The notes beneath the pieces are model-generated. The model did not search any database. It saw only the letters and a list, made by a program, of their open reading frames with translations, and had not been told where the DNA came from. A stretch of 64,000 nucleotides of DNA from Mycobacterium bourgelatii (GTDB lineage Bacteria; Actinomycetota; Actinomycetes; Mycobacteriales; Mycobacteriaceae): NCBI RefSeq assembly GCF_010723575.1, contig NZ_BLKZ01000002.1, positions 372,001 to 436,000 on the forward strand, written 5' to 3'. The translations under genes and the position numbers were made by a program. Shown here piece after piece: positions 12,001 through 19,516 of the stretch; the stretch's first letter is position 1, and every line of letters begins with the position of its first letter.

Positions 12001-14605
12001 CGGCAAGGGTGGGCTCGCCGGCGGAGCCAGCGGGTCGGACGGCGCCAACGGCAAGGCCGGCAACACTCCTGTCATCGGTGGCGACGGCGGTAGAGGCGGC
12101 GACGGTGCGGACGCCACGACGCCCGGCGGCAGTGGCGGCAACGGCGGTGCCGGCGGCAACGCCGGGGCCGTCGGCAACGGCGGCGCTGGCGGTCGCGGCG
12201 GCCACGGCGCCGCGGGCGCGGCCGGCGCGGATGGCGTCGACCCGGGCGAAAACGGCGGAGCCGGCATGGCCGGAGGTCACGGCGGCACCGGCGGCGCCGG
12301 TGGAGCGGGCGGTAGCACTTCCGGCAATGGTGGCGCCGGCGGCGCCGGCGGCCATGGCGCCAACGGCGGCAAGGGCGGTGACGGCGTCAACGGCGCCGAC
12401 GGCGTGGTCACCGGCATCAACGTCGGGGACGGCGGCCAGGGCGGTCACGGCGGAGCTGGCGGGGCCGGCGGCAACGGCGGCAACGGCGGTGCCGGCGGCA
12501 CAGCGACCAACGGCACCGTGGGCCTCGCGGGTAACGGCGGCTTCGCCGGTAGCGGCGGTAACGGCGGCAAAGCGGGCAACGGCGGCCACGGCGCCGACGG
12601 CGTTATCACCCACACCCCGTCGAACGGCCAAGGCGGCGGCGGCAACGGCGGCAAGGGCGGCGACGTCGGCATCGGCGGGGCGGCGGGGATCGCCGGCCTG
12701 GCTGGTGGACCCGGCGGGCTCAACGGGCTCAACGGAGCGGACGGCGCGACCCCCATTACCGGTGGCAATGGCGGCAACGGCGGCAACGGCGCCAACGGCG
12801 TCTTCGCCATCCAGTCGCAAGGCGGCAACGGCGGCAAGGGCGGCGACGGAGGTCTGGTCGGCAACGGCGGCAACGGCGGCAACGGTGGCCGCGGCGGAGA
12901 CGGCCCGGACGGCACCGACGGCACCGCAGGCACTGCGGTCTTGCCCGGCGGCAACGGCACCGTCGGCCAGAACGCCGGCAACGGCGGCGCCGGTGGCGCT
13001 GGCGGCGCCGCCGGATCCCTCGCCGGCGACGGCGGCAACGGTGGGCGCGGCGGGGCCGGAGGTGACGGCGGCGACGGCGGCGACGGCGGCAAGGGCGGCG
13101 ACGGGATCGACGGCGGCCTCGGCGCGGGAGATGGCTCGCACGGCACCAACGGCGGCAGTGGCGCCAACGGCGGCAAGGGCGGCAACGGCGGGGCTGGCGG
13201 CGCCGGCGGCGCCTCGACGTTCGGCAAGGTGGGCTTTGACGGCAACGGCGGCGCCGCTGGCAACGGCGGTGACGGCGGCAAGGGTGGCAACGGCGGCAAC
13301 GGCGGCGACGGCCTGGTGGTCGGCGTCAACCCCGCCGGTGACGGCGGCAATGGCGGCAACGGCGGGGACCGCGGCGTCGGCGGCGCCGCCGGTACGGCCG
13401 GGGCGGCCGGCGGACCGAGCGGCCTAGCCGGTATCAGCGGATCGGATGGCAAGACCCCCACCAGTGGCGGCAACGGCGGCAACGGTGGAGACGGCGCCAA
13501 CGCCACCGCACCCGGCGGCGACGGCGGGGCCGGGGGCGCAGGCGGGAACGGCGGCAACGTCGGCAACGGCGGGGCCGGCGGCAAGGGCGGAGCCGGCTCC
13601 TTGGGTGCCGCCGGTGTCAATCCCGGCCCGAACCAGACCCAACCCCCAGCGGCCCCCGGCGCCTACGGTGGCGACAACGTCATGCCTGGTTTTGGCGGCA
13701 ACGGCGGCACCGGCAGCAACGGTCAACCCTCCCAGCCTGGCGGCACCGGCGGCCAGGGCGGCCTCGGCAACACCACTAACGAGAACGCCCCGGCGTTCGG
13801 CGGTGACGGCGGCGACGGCGGCACGGGCGGCACCGGCGCGGTCGGTGGTGACGGCGGCCTCGGCGGTGCGGCTCACGTGGACAACAGCAACAGTGCGGCC
13901 ACCGGCGGCGACGGCGGCGACGGCGGTCAAGGCGGGGCCGGGGCCGCTGGCGGCAACGGCGGCAACGGCGGTTCCGCCAACAGCCTTGGTCCAGTCACGG
14001 GCAGCCCGCTGAGGGGTGGCGACGGTGGTAAGGGCGGCACCGGCGGCATCGGCGGCAAGGGTGGCGACGGCGGCGACGGCGGCTGGGCGAACGGTCATGC
14101 GGTCTCCGGCACGGCGGTGGGCGGCAATGGCGGCGACGGCGGCACCGGTGGGATCGGCGCGACCGGCGGCACCGGTGGCAGCGGCGGCGCCGGCGGCGCG
14201 GGCGGCGCCGGCGGTTCGATTTCGGGCGACGGCGGAGCCGGCGGCATGGGCGGCGCCGGCGGCAAGGGCGGAGTCGGCGCTACGGGCGGCGACGGCGGCG
14301 ACGGTGGCGCCGCCGGGGTCGGATACGACGCGACGGTGAACCAGAACGGCCTAGGCGGCGCTGGGGGCACGGGTGGCCAGGGCGGCACCGGCGGTACCGG
14401 CGGCGACGGCGGCAACGGCGGGGCGGCCGGCGTTGCTCTGGGTTCGGGTACCGATGGCACCGCCGGTGCGGGCGGCGCTGCCGGCGGCGGCGGCAGCGGC
14501 GGCCAGGGCGGCCAGGGCGGTTCCGGAGCCGACGGTGCACCCGACGGCGCCACGGGCAGCCTCGGCGCCACCGGCGGCAAGGGCACGGCCGGCCTGCCGG
14601 GCTGA
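6008..14605 (+). CDS. PE_PGRS family protein, 2865 aa
   Basis: The start chosen is the ATG at 6008 (MSFVIAAPEALVSAASDL), the canonical PE start preceded by a GGGGTAG ribosome site. The 78-nt in-frame extension upstream does not resemble PE proteins. Residues 1-95 form the PE helical hairpin, with the YxxxE-type secretion signal seen as YATAE; a linker (LINAPTQILFGRPLIGNGAD) follows. The rest is Gly-Gly-X/Gly-Asn-Gly repeats with no C-terminal enzymatic domain, ending at GLPG. Members are exported by ESX-5 and the PGRS tract sits at the cell envelope. At 2865 residues it is among the larger members. The first 600 PGRS residues use short units with aromatic landmarks such as GLFGNGGAGG, and the rest is built from a unit of about 226 residues. 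Function unknown. Confidence 0.96.
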   Translation: MSFVIAAPEALVSAASDLTSLASALTAANAAAVGPTTSLAAAAADEVSASIAALFGAHAQSYQAVSAEAAAYHVRFLQVLNAGAASYATAEAINVGPLQPLLDLINAPTQILFGRPLIGNGADGAPGQSGGPGGFLLGNGGAGGSGASVNAPGGAGGDAGLFGNGGAGGAGAAGQVGGNGGRGGWILGNGGAGGPGGAGATGGLGAGTGLFGFGGAGGAGGAGGGVGNAGGNGGFLFGNGGAGGSGDGGGGTGGRAWLFGDGGAGGNGGNGPGGRGGDAGYLIGSGGSGGSGDLGGGAGANGGYLFGNGGFGGNGGTSGPGGAGGNAGFLGGFAGNGGSADAGGGAGGNAWLLGNGGAGGNGGTTGPGANGGVGGFLAGNGGAGGSSAVGGGHGGTAWLIGFGGNGGNGGLGGPGGNGGNAGLIYGGPGFGGTGNGGGHGGNAGLVGNGGHGGNSVGSGVGGNGGKGGLLGGIGGWGGSGDGGGGRGGDTGLFGFGGAGGDGGTGGPGGRGGNGGFVIGNAGNGGSAAVGGGAGGDAGLFGNGGAGGNGSAIGSGGDGGTGGWLAGLGGAGGRGNGGGAGGHTWFIGNGGAGGTGEAGGAGGRGGDSGFFLGSGGNGGNGADGGAGGNSGFLGMGGAGGNGEFGGNGGQGGHAGVIGFGGAGGAGGFGVEPGDAGGHGGAGGNGGLIYGNGGFGGVGGNGAAGSIGADATVSGGDGEAGGAGGAGGNGGRGGAASPWFGTGGSGGAGGLGGAGGAGGAGAHGEAGVTDVNGNGTPGQAGGSGGAGGIGGAGGHGGAAGTGGQFGGAGKVGNGGSGGAGGDGGTPADGGAGGTGAEVNGVAGYGGAGGKGGDPGAGGAGGMGGIAGGPTGIDGANGAVGNTVTSGGNGGQGGHGASGVSPGVSGGAGGAGGNGGAVGNGGAGGNGGNGAAGAAGASGVDPGEDGKIGQVGGSGGAGGAGGAGGSEAGDGGAGGHGGTGADGGAGGAGAHGEAGITDVDGNGTGGQKGGNGGDGGAGGHGGAGGTGGASTHGAVGLDGNGGNAGNGGAGGAPGDGGAGGNGAEVGGLAGFGGFGGNGGNPGNGGAAGVGGLAGGATGTDGANGVVGYTPTSGGNGGQGGHGAHAVTAGVSGGAGGAGGNGGSVGNGGNGGNGGNGAVGKVGASGVDPGEDGKAGQAGGHGGAGGAGGAGGSKAGDGGAGGAGGLGADGGAGGAGAHGAAGVTDVNGNGTVGQAGGQGGDGGAGGHGGAGGAGGDSTHGTVGTDGNGGNAGSGGAGGAPGDGGAGGNGAEVLGIAGFGGAGGNGGNPGNGGAAGIGGLAGGASGTDGANGKVGFTPDSGGNGGDGGDGAHGVTAGVSGGAGGAGGNGGSVGNGGAGGAGGDGAAGAAGADGAGGTVTPFTAGGSGGNGEAGQAGGHGGAGGAGGAGGSKSGNGGAGGIGGRGGDGGDGGDGGNGGQGSTTGGGIGTNGGSGGHGGAGGAGGNGGAGGAGGASTNGIVGADANGGNAGNGGAGGVGGDGGAGSNGLAGPTQGFHGGWGGAGGDAGAGGAAGVGGQAGGTGANDGLNGAAGKAPTSGGNGGAGGNGGDAIVAGTNGGDGGLGGAGGSVGNGGAGGNGGNGAAGTAGIDATTPGASGTAGQAGGHGGVGGAGGAGGKDAGHGGAGGKGGLGGDGGAGGAGANGDAGVTDGAGNGTAGQAGGNGGAGGAGGNGGAGGLGGASAHGLVGEDGDGGKAGSGGAGGAAGDGGAGGNGAVVGGVAGNGGAGGNGGDVGDGGAAGTGGLAGGPSGAAGADGKAGFTPTSGGDGGIGGDGASGDSFGASGGNGGAGGNGGNVGNGGAGGSGGNGFIGKAGIDATNPGDSGTAGQTGGNGGAGGAGGAGGSKAGDGGAGGQGGKGADGGAGGAGANGNAGVTDGNGNGTAGQAGGHGGAGGAAGNGGQGGAGGTSTHGAAGKDGNGGQAGNGGAGGVAGDGGAGGNGAVVAGVAGSGGAGGIGGDPGAGGAAGKGGLAGGASGSDGANGKAGNTPVIGGDGGRGGDGADATTPGGSGGNGGAGGNAGAVGNGGAGGRGGHGAAGAAGADGVDPGENGGAGMAGGHGGTGGAGGAGGSTSGNGGAGGAGGHGANGGKGGDGVNGADGVVTGINVGDGGQGGHGGAGGAGGNGGNGGAGGTATNGTVGLAGNGGFAGSGGNGGKAGNGGHGADGVITHTPSNGQGGGGNGGKGGDVGIGGAAGIAGLAGGPGGLNGLNGADGATPITGGNGGNGGNGANGVFAIQSQGGNGGKGGDGGLVGNGGNGGNGGRGGDGPDGTDGTAGTAVLPGGNGTVGQNAGNGGAGGAGGAAGSLAGDGGNGGRGGAGGDGGDGGDGGKGGDGIDGGLGAGDGSHGTNGGSGANGGKGGNGGAGGAGGASTFGKVGFDGNGGAAGNGGDGGKGGNGGNGGDGLVVGVNPAGDGGNGGNGGDRGVGGAAGTAGAAGGPSGLAGISGSDGKTPTSGGNGGNGGDGANATAPGGDGGAGGAGGNGGNVGNGGAGGKGGAGSLGAAGVNPGPNQTQPPAAPGAYGGDNVMPGFGGNGGTGSNGQPSQPGGTGGQGGLGNTTNENAPAFGGDGGDGGTGGTGAVGGDGGLGGAAHVDNSNSAATGGDGGDGGQGGAGAAGGNGGNGGSANSLGPVTGSPLRGGDGGKGGTGGIGGKGGDGGDGGWANGHAVSGTAVGGNGGDGGTGGIGATGGTGGSGGAGGAGGAGGSISGDGGAGGMGGAGGKGGVGATGGDGGDGGAAGVGYDATVNQNGLGGAGGTGGQGGTGGTGGDGGNGGAAGVALGSGTDGTAGAGGAAGGGGSGGQGGQGGSGADGAPDGATGSLGATGGKGTAGLPG
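8240..13620 (+). repeat. Higher-order repeat of about 680 bp, eight copies, in the PE_PGRS gene
   Basis: A landmark segment of the type G-T-D-G-A-N-G-x-V-G-x-T-P-T-S-G-G recurs near 8604, 9280, 9959, 10669, 11343, 12020, 12707 and 13411, at intervals of 674-710 bp. A second landmark (AHGEAGVTDVNGNGT type) recurs near 8285, 8968, 9646, 10350, 11030, 11708, 12385 and 13105 with the same period. Copies 4, 7 and 8 are the most diverged. All intervals keep the frame, giving a unit of about 226 residues. Confidence 0.85.
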
Positions 14606-14643
14606 AGCGGCCGGCCCGGGCCTACAGCGGCTAGCGAGAGCGG

Positions 14644-15696
14644 CTAGCTGCGCGGCTTGGCCATCTCGGCGAGGCCGCGGGAGATCAGTGGCGCCACCAC
14701 TTCCGCCGCCATGTCGTACTCCGCGTCCCTCCCGGCCGCCTGCTCCGCCATGCGGTGCCGGAACTCGATACCCGCGGCGATGATGGCGAGCTTGAAATAC
14801 GCCAGCGCCATGTAGAATTCCCAGTAGCCCAGCGAGTGCCCGGACACCAGCGAGTAGCGGTCCGCGAGTTCGTCGGGCGTCGGCAACAGGGGCGAGGTCC
14901 AGGCGGCCTGCGCGTTGACGATCAGGTCCAACGCGGGGTCGCGGTACACGCACATCAGGGCGGCGTCACTGAGCGGGTCGCCCAGCGTCGAAAGCTCCCA
15001 GTCGACCACCGCACGAACCAGCGTCGGGTCGTCCTTGTCCAGGATGGTGTTGTCGATCCGGTAGTCCCCGTGCACGATTGCCGACCGGCTCTGCTGCGGA
15101 ATCGCTTCCTGCAGTGCCGAACGCAGTCGCGCGACGTCGTTGTCGCGATGGTCGTCGGGCAACCGCACCAGGTCCCACTGCGAGCCCCAGCGACGCACCT
15201 GCCGCTCCAGATAGCCGTTGGGTTTACCGAAGTCGCTCAGCCCGACGGCATTTGGATCAATGGTGTGCAGATCGACCAGCACGCGGATCAGCGCATCGAC
15301 GCAACCGTGGATGGCGGAGCGGCTGAACGCCTCGAGTTGGCCGCGTCGCCGCACCACCTGCCCGTCGACGAACTCGACGATCTGAAACGGCGCACCCAGC
15401 ACCGCGTCGTCGTCACACAGGGCGATCGTGCGCGCCACCGGGACGGGCGTGTCCTGTAGCGCGGCAACGACTTTGTACTCGCGGGCCATGTCGTGCGCGG
15501 ACGGCGTCAGCCCGTGCAGCGGCGGACGGCGCACCAGCCAACTCGTCGCATCGTCATGAACACGGAACGTCAGATTGGAGCGTCCACCCGAGATCAGCTC
15601 GCCGCGAAGCTCGCCCGCGCGCTCGATGCCGAGGGAAGCCAAGTACCCGTCCAGTGCGGCCAGATCGAGGCCGTCGAGGCGGTCAGTCGAGGTCAC
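14644..15696 (-). CDS. fadE36: APH-family phosphotransferase (FadE36/Rv3761c-like)
   Basis: This 350-aa protein has the aminoglycoside-phosphotransferase/choline-kinase fold. The catalytic loop HGDYRIDN starts at His209, the metal-binding DWE is at 232-234, and an N-terminal nucleotide-binding lobe contains SGGRSNLTFRV. It resembles M. tuberculosis Rv3761c, whose name fadE36 (acyl-CoA dehydrogenase) conflicts with its kinase fold. It lies 25 bp downstream of the histidine phosphatase on the same strand, so the two are probably co-transcribed. The same fold forms the kinase half of mammalian ACAD10/ACAD11 and P. putida LvaA, which phosphorylate 4-hydroxyacyl-CoAs. With an acyl-CoA dehydrogenase and another such kinase across the divergent promoter, a hydroxyacyl-CoA kinase role is a reasonable inference. 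The substrate is unproven. Confidence 0.88.
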   Translation of the reverse strand: MTSTDRLDGLDLAALDGYLASLGIERAGELRGELISGGRSNLTFRVHDDATSWLVRRPPLHGLTPSAHDMAREYKVVAALQDTPVPVARTIALCDDDAVLGAPFQIVEFVDGQVVRRRGQLEAFSRSAIHGCVDALIRVLVDLHTIDPNAVGLSDFGKPNGYLERQVRRWGSQWDLVRLPDDHRDNDVARLRSALQEAIPQQSRSAIVHGDYRIDNTILDKDDPTLVRAVVDWELSTLGDPLSDAALMCVYRDPALDLIVNAQAAWTSPLLPTPDELADRYSLVSGHSLGYWEFYMALAYFKLAIIAAGIEFRHRMAEQAAGRDAEYDMAAEVVAPLISRGLAEMAKPRS

Positions 15697-15721
15697 CGCA
15701 TATTCCTATCACCGTTGACAG

Positions 15722-16330
15722 CTACCACCTTTGATTCCTTGGCAGCAAATCCCAAACATGTTCGGTCGAGTTCACCGTCGCCACCGTCGCCTGCCCGGAA
15801 CGGGAGAACAACAAGCGGGTCACCGAGGCGTAGTCGATGGGAAACGACAACAGCCGCGCCGTACCGAGAATCTCGTGCAGAATCACGTTAATCACCCCGC
15901 CGTGGCTGAACGCGGCAACCGTCTCGTCGGCGCCGGCGGACGCCACCAGGTCGTCGATCGCCGCGCGCACCCGCGCCCGAAAGGCGTCCTCGTCGACCGC
16001 GCTGGGCAGGTGCCCCTGGGCCATCCTTGCCCACTCCTCGGGGAACTCCTGACGGATCTGTTCCACCGGGATGTAGGCCGGCAGGTTGCGGTCGTATTCG
16101 GCCAACCGGTCGTCGATGTCGATGGTCAACCCCCGCGCGGCCGCCACCGGTTCGGCGGTCTGGACGGCGCGCCGCTGCGGGCTGCTCACCACGCGAGAGA
16201 TGGGAAACCGCGCGAGCGCCTCGGGTAACCGTGCGATCTGCTCCAGTCCGGCATCGGACAGATGGGGGTCGGAACCTTCGCCGTGATCGCTGCGCAAGGG
16301 AAGCGCATGGCGGACCAGAAGAAGTTGCAT
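15722..16330 (-). CDS. Histidine phosphatase family protein
   Basis: The 202-aa protein has the phosphoglycerate-mutase/acid-phosphatase signature. LLVRHAL at the N-terminus gives the RH motif with His8 as phospho-acceptor. The region around Arg53/Arg54 (SSPQRRAVQTA) carries the second phosphate-binding arginine, Glu78 in LAEYD is the likely proton donor, and FSHGG contains the second histidine, His143. The ATG at 16330 is divergent from the kinase operon that begins at 16414, with an 83-bp gap holding the compound palindrome. It probably starts a two-gene unit with the downstream APH kinase. Substrate unknown; its position next to kinases could mean it removes phosphate in the same pathway, which is inference. 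Confidence 0.88.
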   Translation of the reverse strand: MQLLLVRHALPLRSDHGEGSDPHLSDAGLEQIARLPEALARFPISRVVSSPQRRAVQTAEPVAAARGLTIDIDDRLAEYDRNLPAYIPVEQIRQEFPEEWARMAQGHLPSAVDEDAFRARVRAAIDDLVASAGADETVAAFSHGGVINVILHEILGTARLLSFPIDYASVTRLLFSRSGQATVATVNSTEHVWDLLPRNQRW

Positions 16331-16373
16331 GGGCTAAGCGTCGCATGACCGGTGGACGGCGTCGCACCAGACG

Positions 16374-16399
16374 GGAGAATGTTATTCTCCGTACGGAGA
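16374..16399. promoter_or_regulatory. Compound palindrome, candidate TetR operator
   Basis: Three half-sites of alternating orientation overlap. GGAGAAT (16374-16380) and ATTCTCC (16384-16390) form a perfect inverted repeat around GTT. TCTCCGTACGGAGA (16386-16399) is a perfect 14-bp palindrome using the same middle half-site. The array lies between two divergent starts (16330 minus, 16414 plus) and 15 bp before the kinase ATG, where a repressor would block both units. The TetR gene at 19517 in the same operon is the obvious partner. Confidence 0.75.
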
Positions 16400-16413
16400 T
16401 TGGGGTGTGCGCA

Positions 16414-17430
16414 ATGGACGCGGTAGCGCTCGGACGTTGGCTGGACGCCGAAAAGGCCCCGGGCAGTGGCGAACAGCCGGTGCTCGAGCAACTGAGTGGC
16501 GGATCGCAAAACACCCTCTACCTGATCACTCGCGGCGACGAGCGCATGGTGCTGCGAATGCCCGGACCCCGCGCTGACGCCGCGCGAATCGACGGGTTGC
16601 TGCGCGAGATCCGCTTGGTGCGGGCATTGTCAGGCACCGATGTGCCGCACGCCGAGCTGATCGCGGCCGACGAGTCCGGCTCGGTGCTGGGCATGCCGTT
16701 CTACGTGATGCGGGCGATCGACGGATGGAGCCCGATGGACGGCGGATGGCGGGCCCCGTTCGATACCGACCTAGCCGCACGGCGCGGGCTGGCTTTCGAA
16801 CTCGTCGGCGGCGCGGCCAAGTTGGGCCGGGTGGACTGGCGCGCCCAAGGCCTCGAAGGCTTCGGCCGTCCGGACGGATTCCACGAGCGCCAGGTCGACC
16901 GCTGGCTGAAGTTCCTCGACGCCTACCGGGTGCGCGATCTCCCAGGTCTGGACGAGGCGTCGGAGTGGCTGCGCCGCAACCGTCCCGACCACTACACGCC
17001 GGGCATCATGCACGGCGACTACCAGTTCGCCAATGTCATGTTCGCGCACGGGGAACCGGCGCGGCTGGCCGCGATCGTCGATTGGGAGATGACCACGGTC
17101 GGTGACCCGCTGCTGGATCTGGCCTGGGCGCTGTTGGGTTACGACGGTGAGGAGCCCCGCGCCGACGGGTTCTATCTGGACATGCGCGGTATGCCGACGC
17201 GCAGTGAATTGCTGCAGCACTACGAGAGCATCAGCGGTTTATCCACCGAGAACATCGACTACTACCTGGTGCTGGCGAACTGGAAGCTGGGGATCGTGTT
17301 GGAGAAAACGTACGCAGCCGGTGTGCGCACCGGAAAAGTGGATCCCAAGATCACCGACGCATTCGGGCCGATGATCCTGCAGCTCATCGCCACTGCCGCC
17401 GAACTCGCTCGATCGACCAAGGGGCGCTGA
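16414..17430 (+). CDS. APH-family phosphotransferase, first gene of the fad-like operon
   Basis: The 338-aa protein has the APH/ACAD10-11 kinase-domain fold: N-terminal lobe with LSGGSQNTLYLI, catalytic HGDYQFANV starting at His200, and DWE at 223-225. The start is the ATG at 16414 (MDAVALGRW); the longer open frame upstream would run through the divergent phosphatase gene and the operator. It is followed after one base by the SDR, then the acyl-CoA dehydrogenase, TetR and quinone reductase, all tightly spaced. In mammals this kinase is fused to the dehydrogenase (ACAD10/11), and in Pseudomonas lva genes it is separate, as here. Likely role: phosphorylating the hydroxyl of a gamma-hydroxyacyl-CoA. 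The substrate is inferred. Confidence 0.88.
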   Translation: MDAVALGRWLDAEKAPGSGEQPVLEQLSGGSQNTLYLITRGDERMVLRMPGPRADAARIDGLLREIRLVRALSGTDVPHAELIAADESGSVLGMPFYVMRAIDGWSPMDGGWRAPFDTDLAARRGLAFELVGGAAKLGRVDWRAQGLEGFGRPDGFHERQVDRWLKFLDAYRVRDLPGLDEASEWLRRNRPDHYTPGIMHGDYQFANVMFAHGEPARLAAIVDWEMTTVGDPLLDLAWALLGYDGEEPRADGFYLDMRGMPTRSELLQHYESISGLSTENIDYYLVLANWKLGIVLEKTYAAGVRTGKVDPKITDAFGPMILQLIATAAELARSTKGR

Positions 17431-17431
17431 A

Positions 17432-18196
17432 ATGGGTTATGCCGACCAGCTTTTCGACCTCACCGATCGGGTGGTGCTGATCACCGGCGGCAGCCGCGGG
17501 TTGGGCCGGGAGATGGCGTTCGCGGCGGCCCGGTGCGGGGCCGACGTGGTGATCGCCAGCCGCAAGATGGACAACTGCGTGGCCACGGCCAAGGAGATCG
17601 AGGCCGAGACCGGACGCACCGCCATGCCCTACCAGGTGCACGTGGGCCGCTGGGAGCAACTCGACGGCCTGGTCGACGCGGTCTACGAAAAGTTCGGCAA
17701 GGTCGACACTTTGATCAACAACGCCGGCATGCAACCGCTCTACGACAAGCTGAGCAACGTCAGCGAGAAACTGTTCGACGCGATCCTCAATCTCAACTTC
17801 AAGGGCCCGTTTCGACTTTCGGCGCTGGTGGGCGAACGGATGGTGGCGGCTGGGCGCGGATCCATCATCAACGTGAGTTCGGCGGGGTCGTTGCGCCCAA
17901 GTCCCGACATCGTCCCCTATGCGTCGGCAAAGGCTGCACTCAATGCGATGACCGAGGGGATGGCCCGAGCATTCGGACCTACCGTCCGGGTCAACACCTT
18001 GATGGCCGGCCCCTTCCTGACCGACGTCAGCAAAGCCTGGAACCTCGAGCAGGACACCACCAACAGGTTCGCGCACCTCTCGCTGCAGCGCGCCGGCAAC
18101 CCGGCCGAAATCGTCGGCGCCGCGTTGTTTTTGGCGTCCGACGCGTCCAGCTTCACCACCGGCTCCATCGTGCGGGCCGACGGCGGAATCCCGTAA
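17432..18196 (+). CDS. Short-chain dehydrogenase/reductase
   Basis: A 254-aa classical SDR. It has the cofactor loop TGGSRGLG at residues 18-25, an NNAG motif near residue 95, the catalytic Ser in INVSSAG, and YASAK as the YxxxK catalytic pair near residue 162. The C-terminus ends RADGGIP, typical for the family. The ATG follows the kinase stop by one base, so translation is probably coupled. In the P. putida levulinate (lva) pathway an SDR also accompanies the APH kinase and acyl-CoA dehydrogenase, so oxidation of a hydroxyacyl-CoA intermediate is plausible. Cofactor preference cannot be fixed from the sequence. Confidence 0.92.
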   Translation: MGYADQLFDLTDRVVLITGGSRGLGREMAFAAARCGADVVIASRKMDNCVATAKEIEAETGRTAMPYQVHVGRWEQLDGLVDAVYEKFGKVDTLINNAGMQPLYDKLSNVSEKLFDAILNLNFKGPFRLSALVGERMVAAGRGSIINVSSAGSLRPSPDIVPYASAKAALNAMTEGMARAFGPTVRVNTLMAGPFLTDVSKAWNLEQDTTNRFAHLSLQRAGNPAEIVGAALFLASDASSFTTGSIVRADGGIP

Positions 18197-18212
18197 CGAC
18201 AGGAGTAACGAA

Positions 18213-19514
18213 ATGCCTTGGGACTTTTCCACCGAACCGGAGTTCGAGAAGAAACTCGAATGGGTCCGCGAATTCGTGCGGGAAGAGGTGGAGCCACTGG
18301 AAGTGCTGTTCCCGGGATGCGAATTCCTGCCGCTCAACGAGGAACGACGCCGCATCGTCGATCCGCTCAAGCAGCAGGTGCGCGACCAGGGTTTGTGGGC
18401 GCCACATCTGGGACCCGAGTTGGGCGGGCAGGGTTTTGGTGCGGTCAAGCTGACGCTGATCAACGAGATCCTGGGCCGTAGCCCGTGGGCGTCCATCGTT
18501 TTCGGTACCCAGGCCCCCGACACCGGCAACGCGGAGATCCTGGCCCGGTTCGGCACCCAGGAGCAGAAGGACCGCTATCTGGCAGGACTGTTGTCCGGGG
18601 AGATCTTCTCCTGTTTCTCGATGACCGAACCCCAAGGTGGTTCCGACCCAAGGGTTTTCAAGACCCAAGCCGTGCGGGACGGTGACGACTGGGTGATCAC
18701 CGGGCGAAAGTTCTTCTCGTCCAACGCTTCCGTCGCGTCGTTCTTCATCGTGGTCGCCATCACCGATCCCGACGTGCCCGTCCATCGCGGCGCCTCGACG
18801 TTCCTGGTCCCGGCCGGTGCCGAGGGACTGACCATCGAAGCCGACTACCACCTCGTCGGAGCGGACGCGCACGAACCCGGCCACTCCCTGGTGCGCTACG
18901 ACGGCGTGCGGGTGGGTCCGGACGCGCTGCTCGGCGAGCCGGGCCAGGGCTTCCTGATCCTGCAGACCCGACTGGCCGGCGGGCGACTACATCACGCGAT
19001 GCGGTCGATCGGGGTCGCGCAGCGGGCCGTCGAGATGATGTCGCGGCGCGCGAAAAGCCGGTTCACCCAGGGCAGTCCGCTGGCCGACAAGCAGTTGGTG
19101 CAGGAGTTCATCGCCGACTCGTACACCGAGTTGATCCCGTTCCGACTCACCGTGCTGCACGCCGCCTGGCTGATCGACAACGGCCACGAACAGGCCGCGC
19201 GCACCGAGATCGCGGCGTGCAAGATCCTGGCGTCGCAAGTGCTCAAGTCGATCGCATTGCGCGCCATCCAAGTCCACGGTGCGCTCGGGCTCACCGATCA
19301 ACTGCCCCTGGTCAATGCGCTGCTCGGCGGCATCGCGCTCGGCCTGGCCGACGGGCCGACCGAGGCACACAAGGTCAACCTGGCCAAGATGCTGCTCAGG
19401 GGTTATGACGCCGAGGACGCGGAATGGCCAAGCGAACTGCGCGATGTCCGTCGCGAGGCCGCCCGCAAGAAGTACGGCGACCTCGTCGATCGTGTGCCGG
19501 CACTGCCTGATTAG
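18213..19514 (+). CDS. Acyl-CoA dehydrogenase (ACAD11-like FadE)
   Basis: A 433-aa FAD-dependent acyl-CoA dehydrogenase. The helical N-terminal domain contains LGPELGGQGFG. The family signature FSMTEPQGGSDP is at 135-146. A beta domain follows, and the C-terminal domain carries RSIGVAQRAVE and VHGALGLTDQLPL. An AGGAGTAACG-type ribosome site (gacaggagtaacg) precedes the ATG. It sits 16 bp after the SDR and 2 bp before the TetR gene. The combination with APH kinases matches the split form of the mammalian ACAD11 arrangement, in which the dehydrogenase-fold domain eliminates phosphate from a 4-phosphoacyl-CoA. Ordinary beta-oxidation dehydrogenation remains the alternative. Confidence 0.93.
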   Translation: MPWDFSTEPEFEKKLEWVREFVREEVEPLEVLFPGCEFLPLNEERRRIVDPLKQQVRDQGLWAPHLGPELGGQGFGAVKLTLINEILGRSPWASIVFGTQAPDTGNAEILARFGTQEQKDRYLAGLLSGEIFSCFSMTEPQGGSDPRVFKTQAVRDGDDWVITGRKFFSSNASVASFFIVVAITDPDVPVHRGASTFLVPAGAEGLTIEADYHLVGADAHEPGHSLVRYDGVRVGPDALLGEPGQGFLILQTRLAGGRLHHAMRSIGVAQRAVEMMSRRAKSRFTQGSPLADKQLVQEFIADSYTELIPFRLTVLHAAWLIDNGHEQAARTEIAACKILASQVLKSIALRAIQVHGALGLTDQLPLVNALLGGIALGLADGPTEAHKVNLAKMLLRGYDAEDAEWPSELRDVRREAARKKYGDLVDRVPALPD

Positions 19515-19516
19515 CC

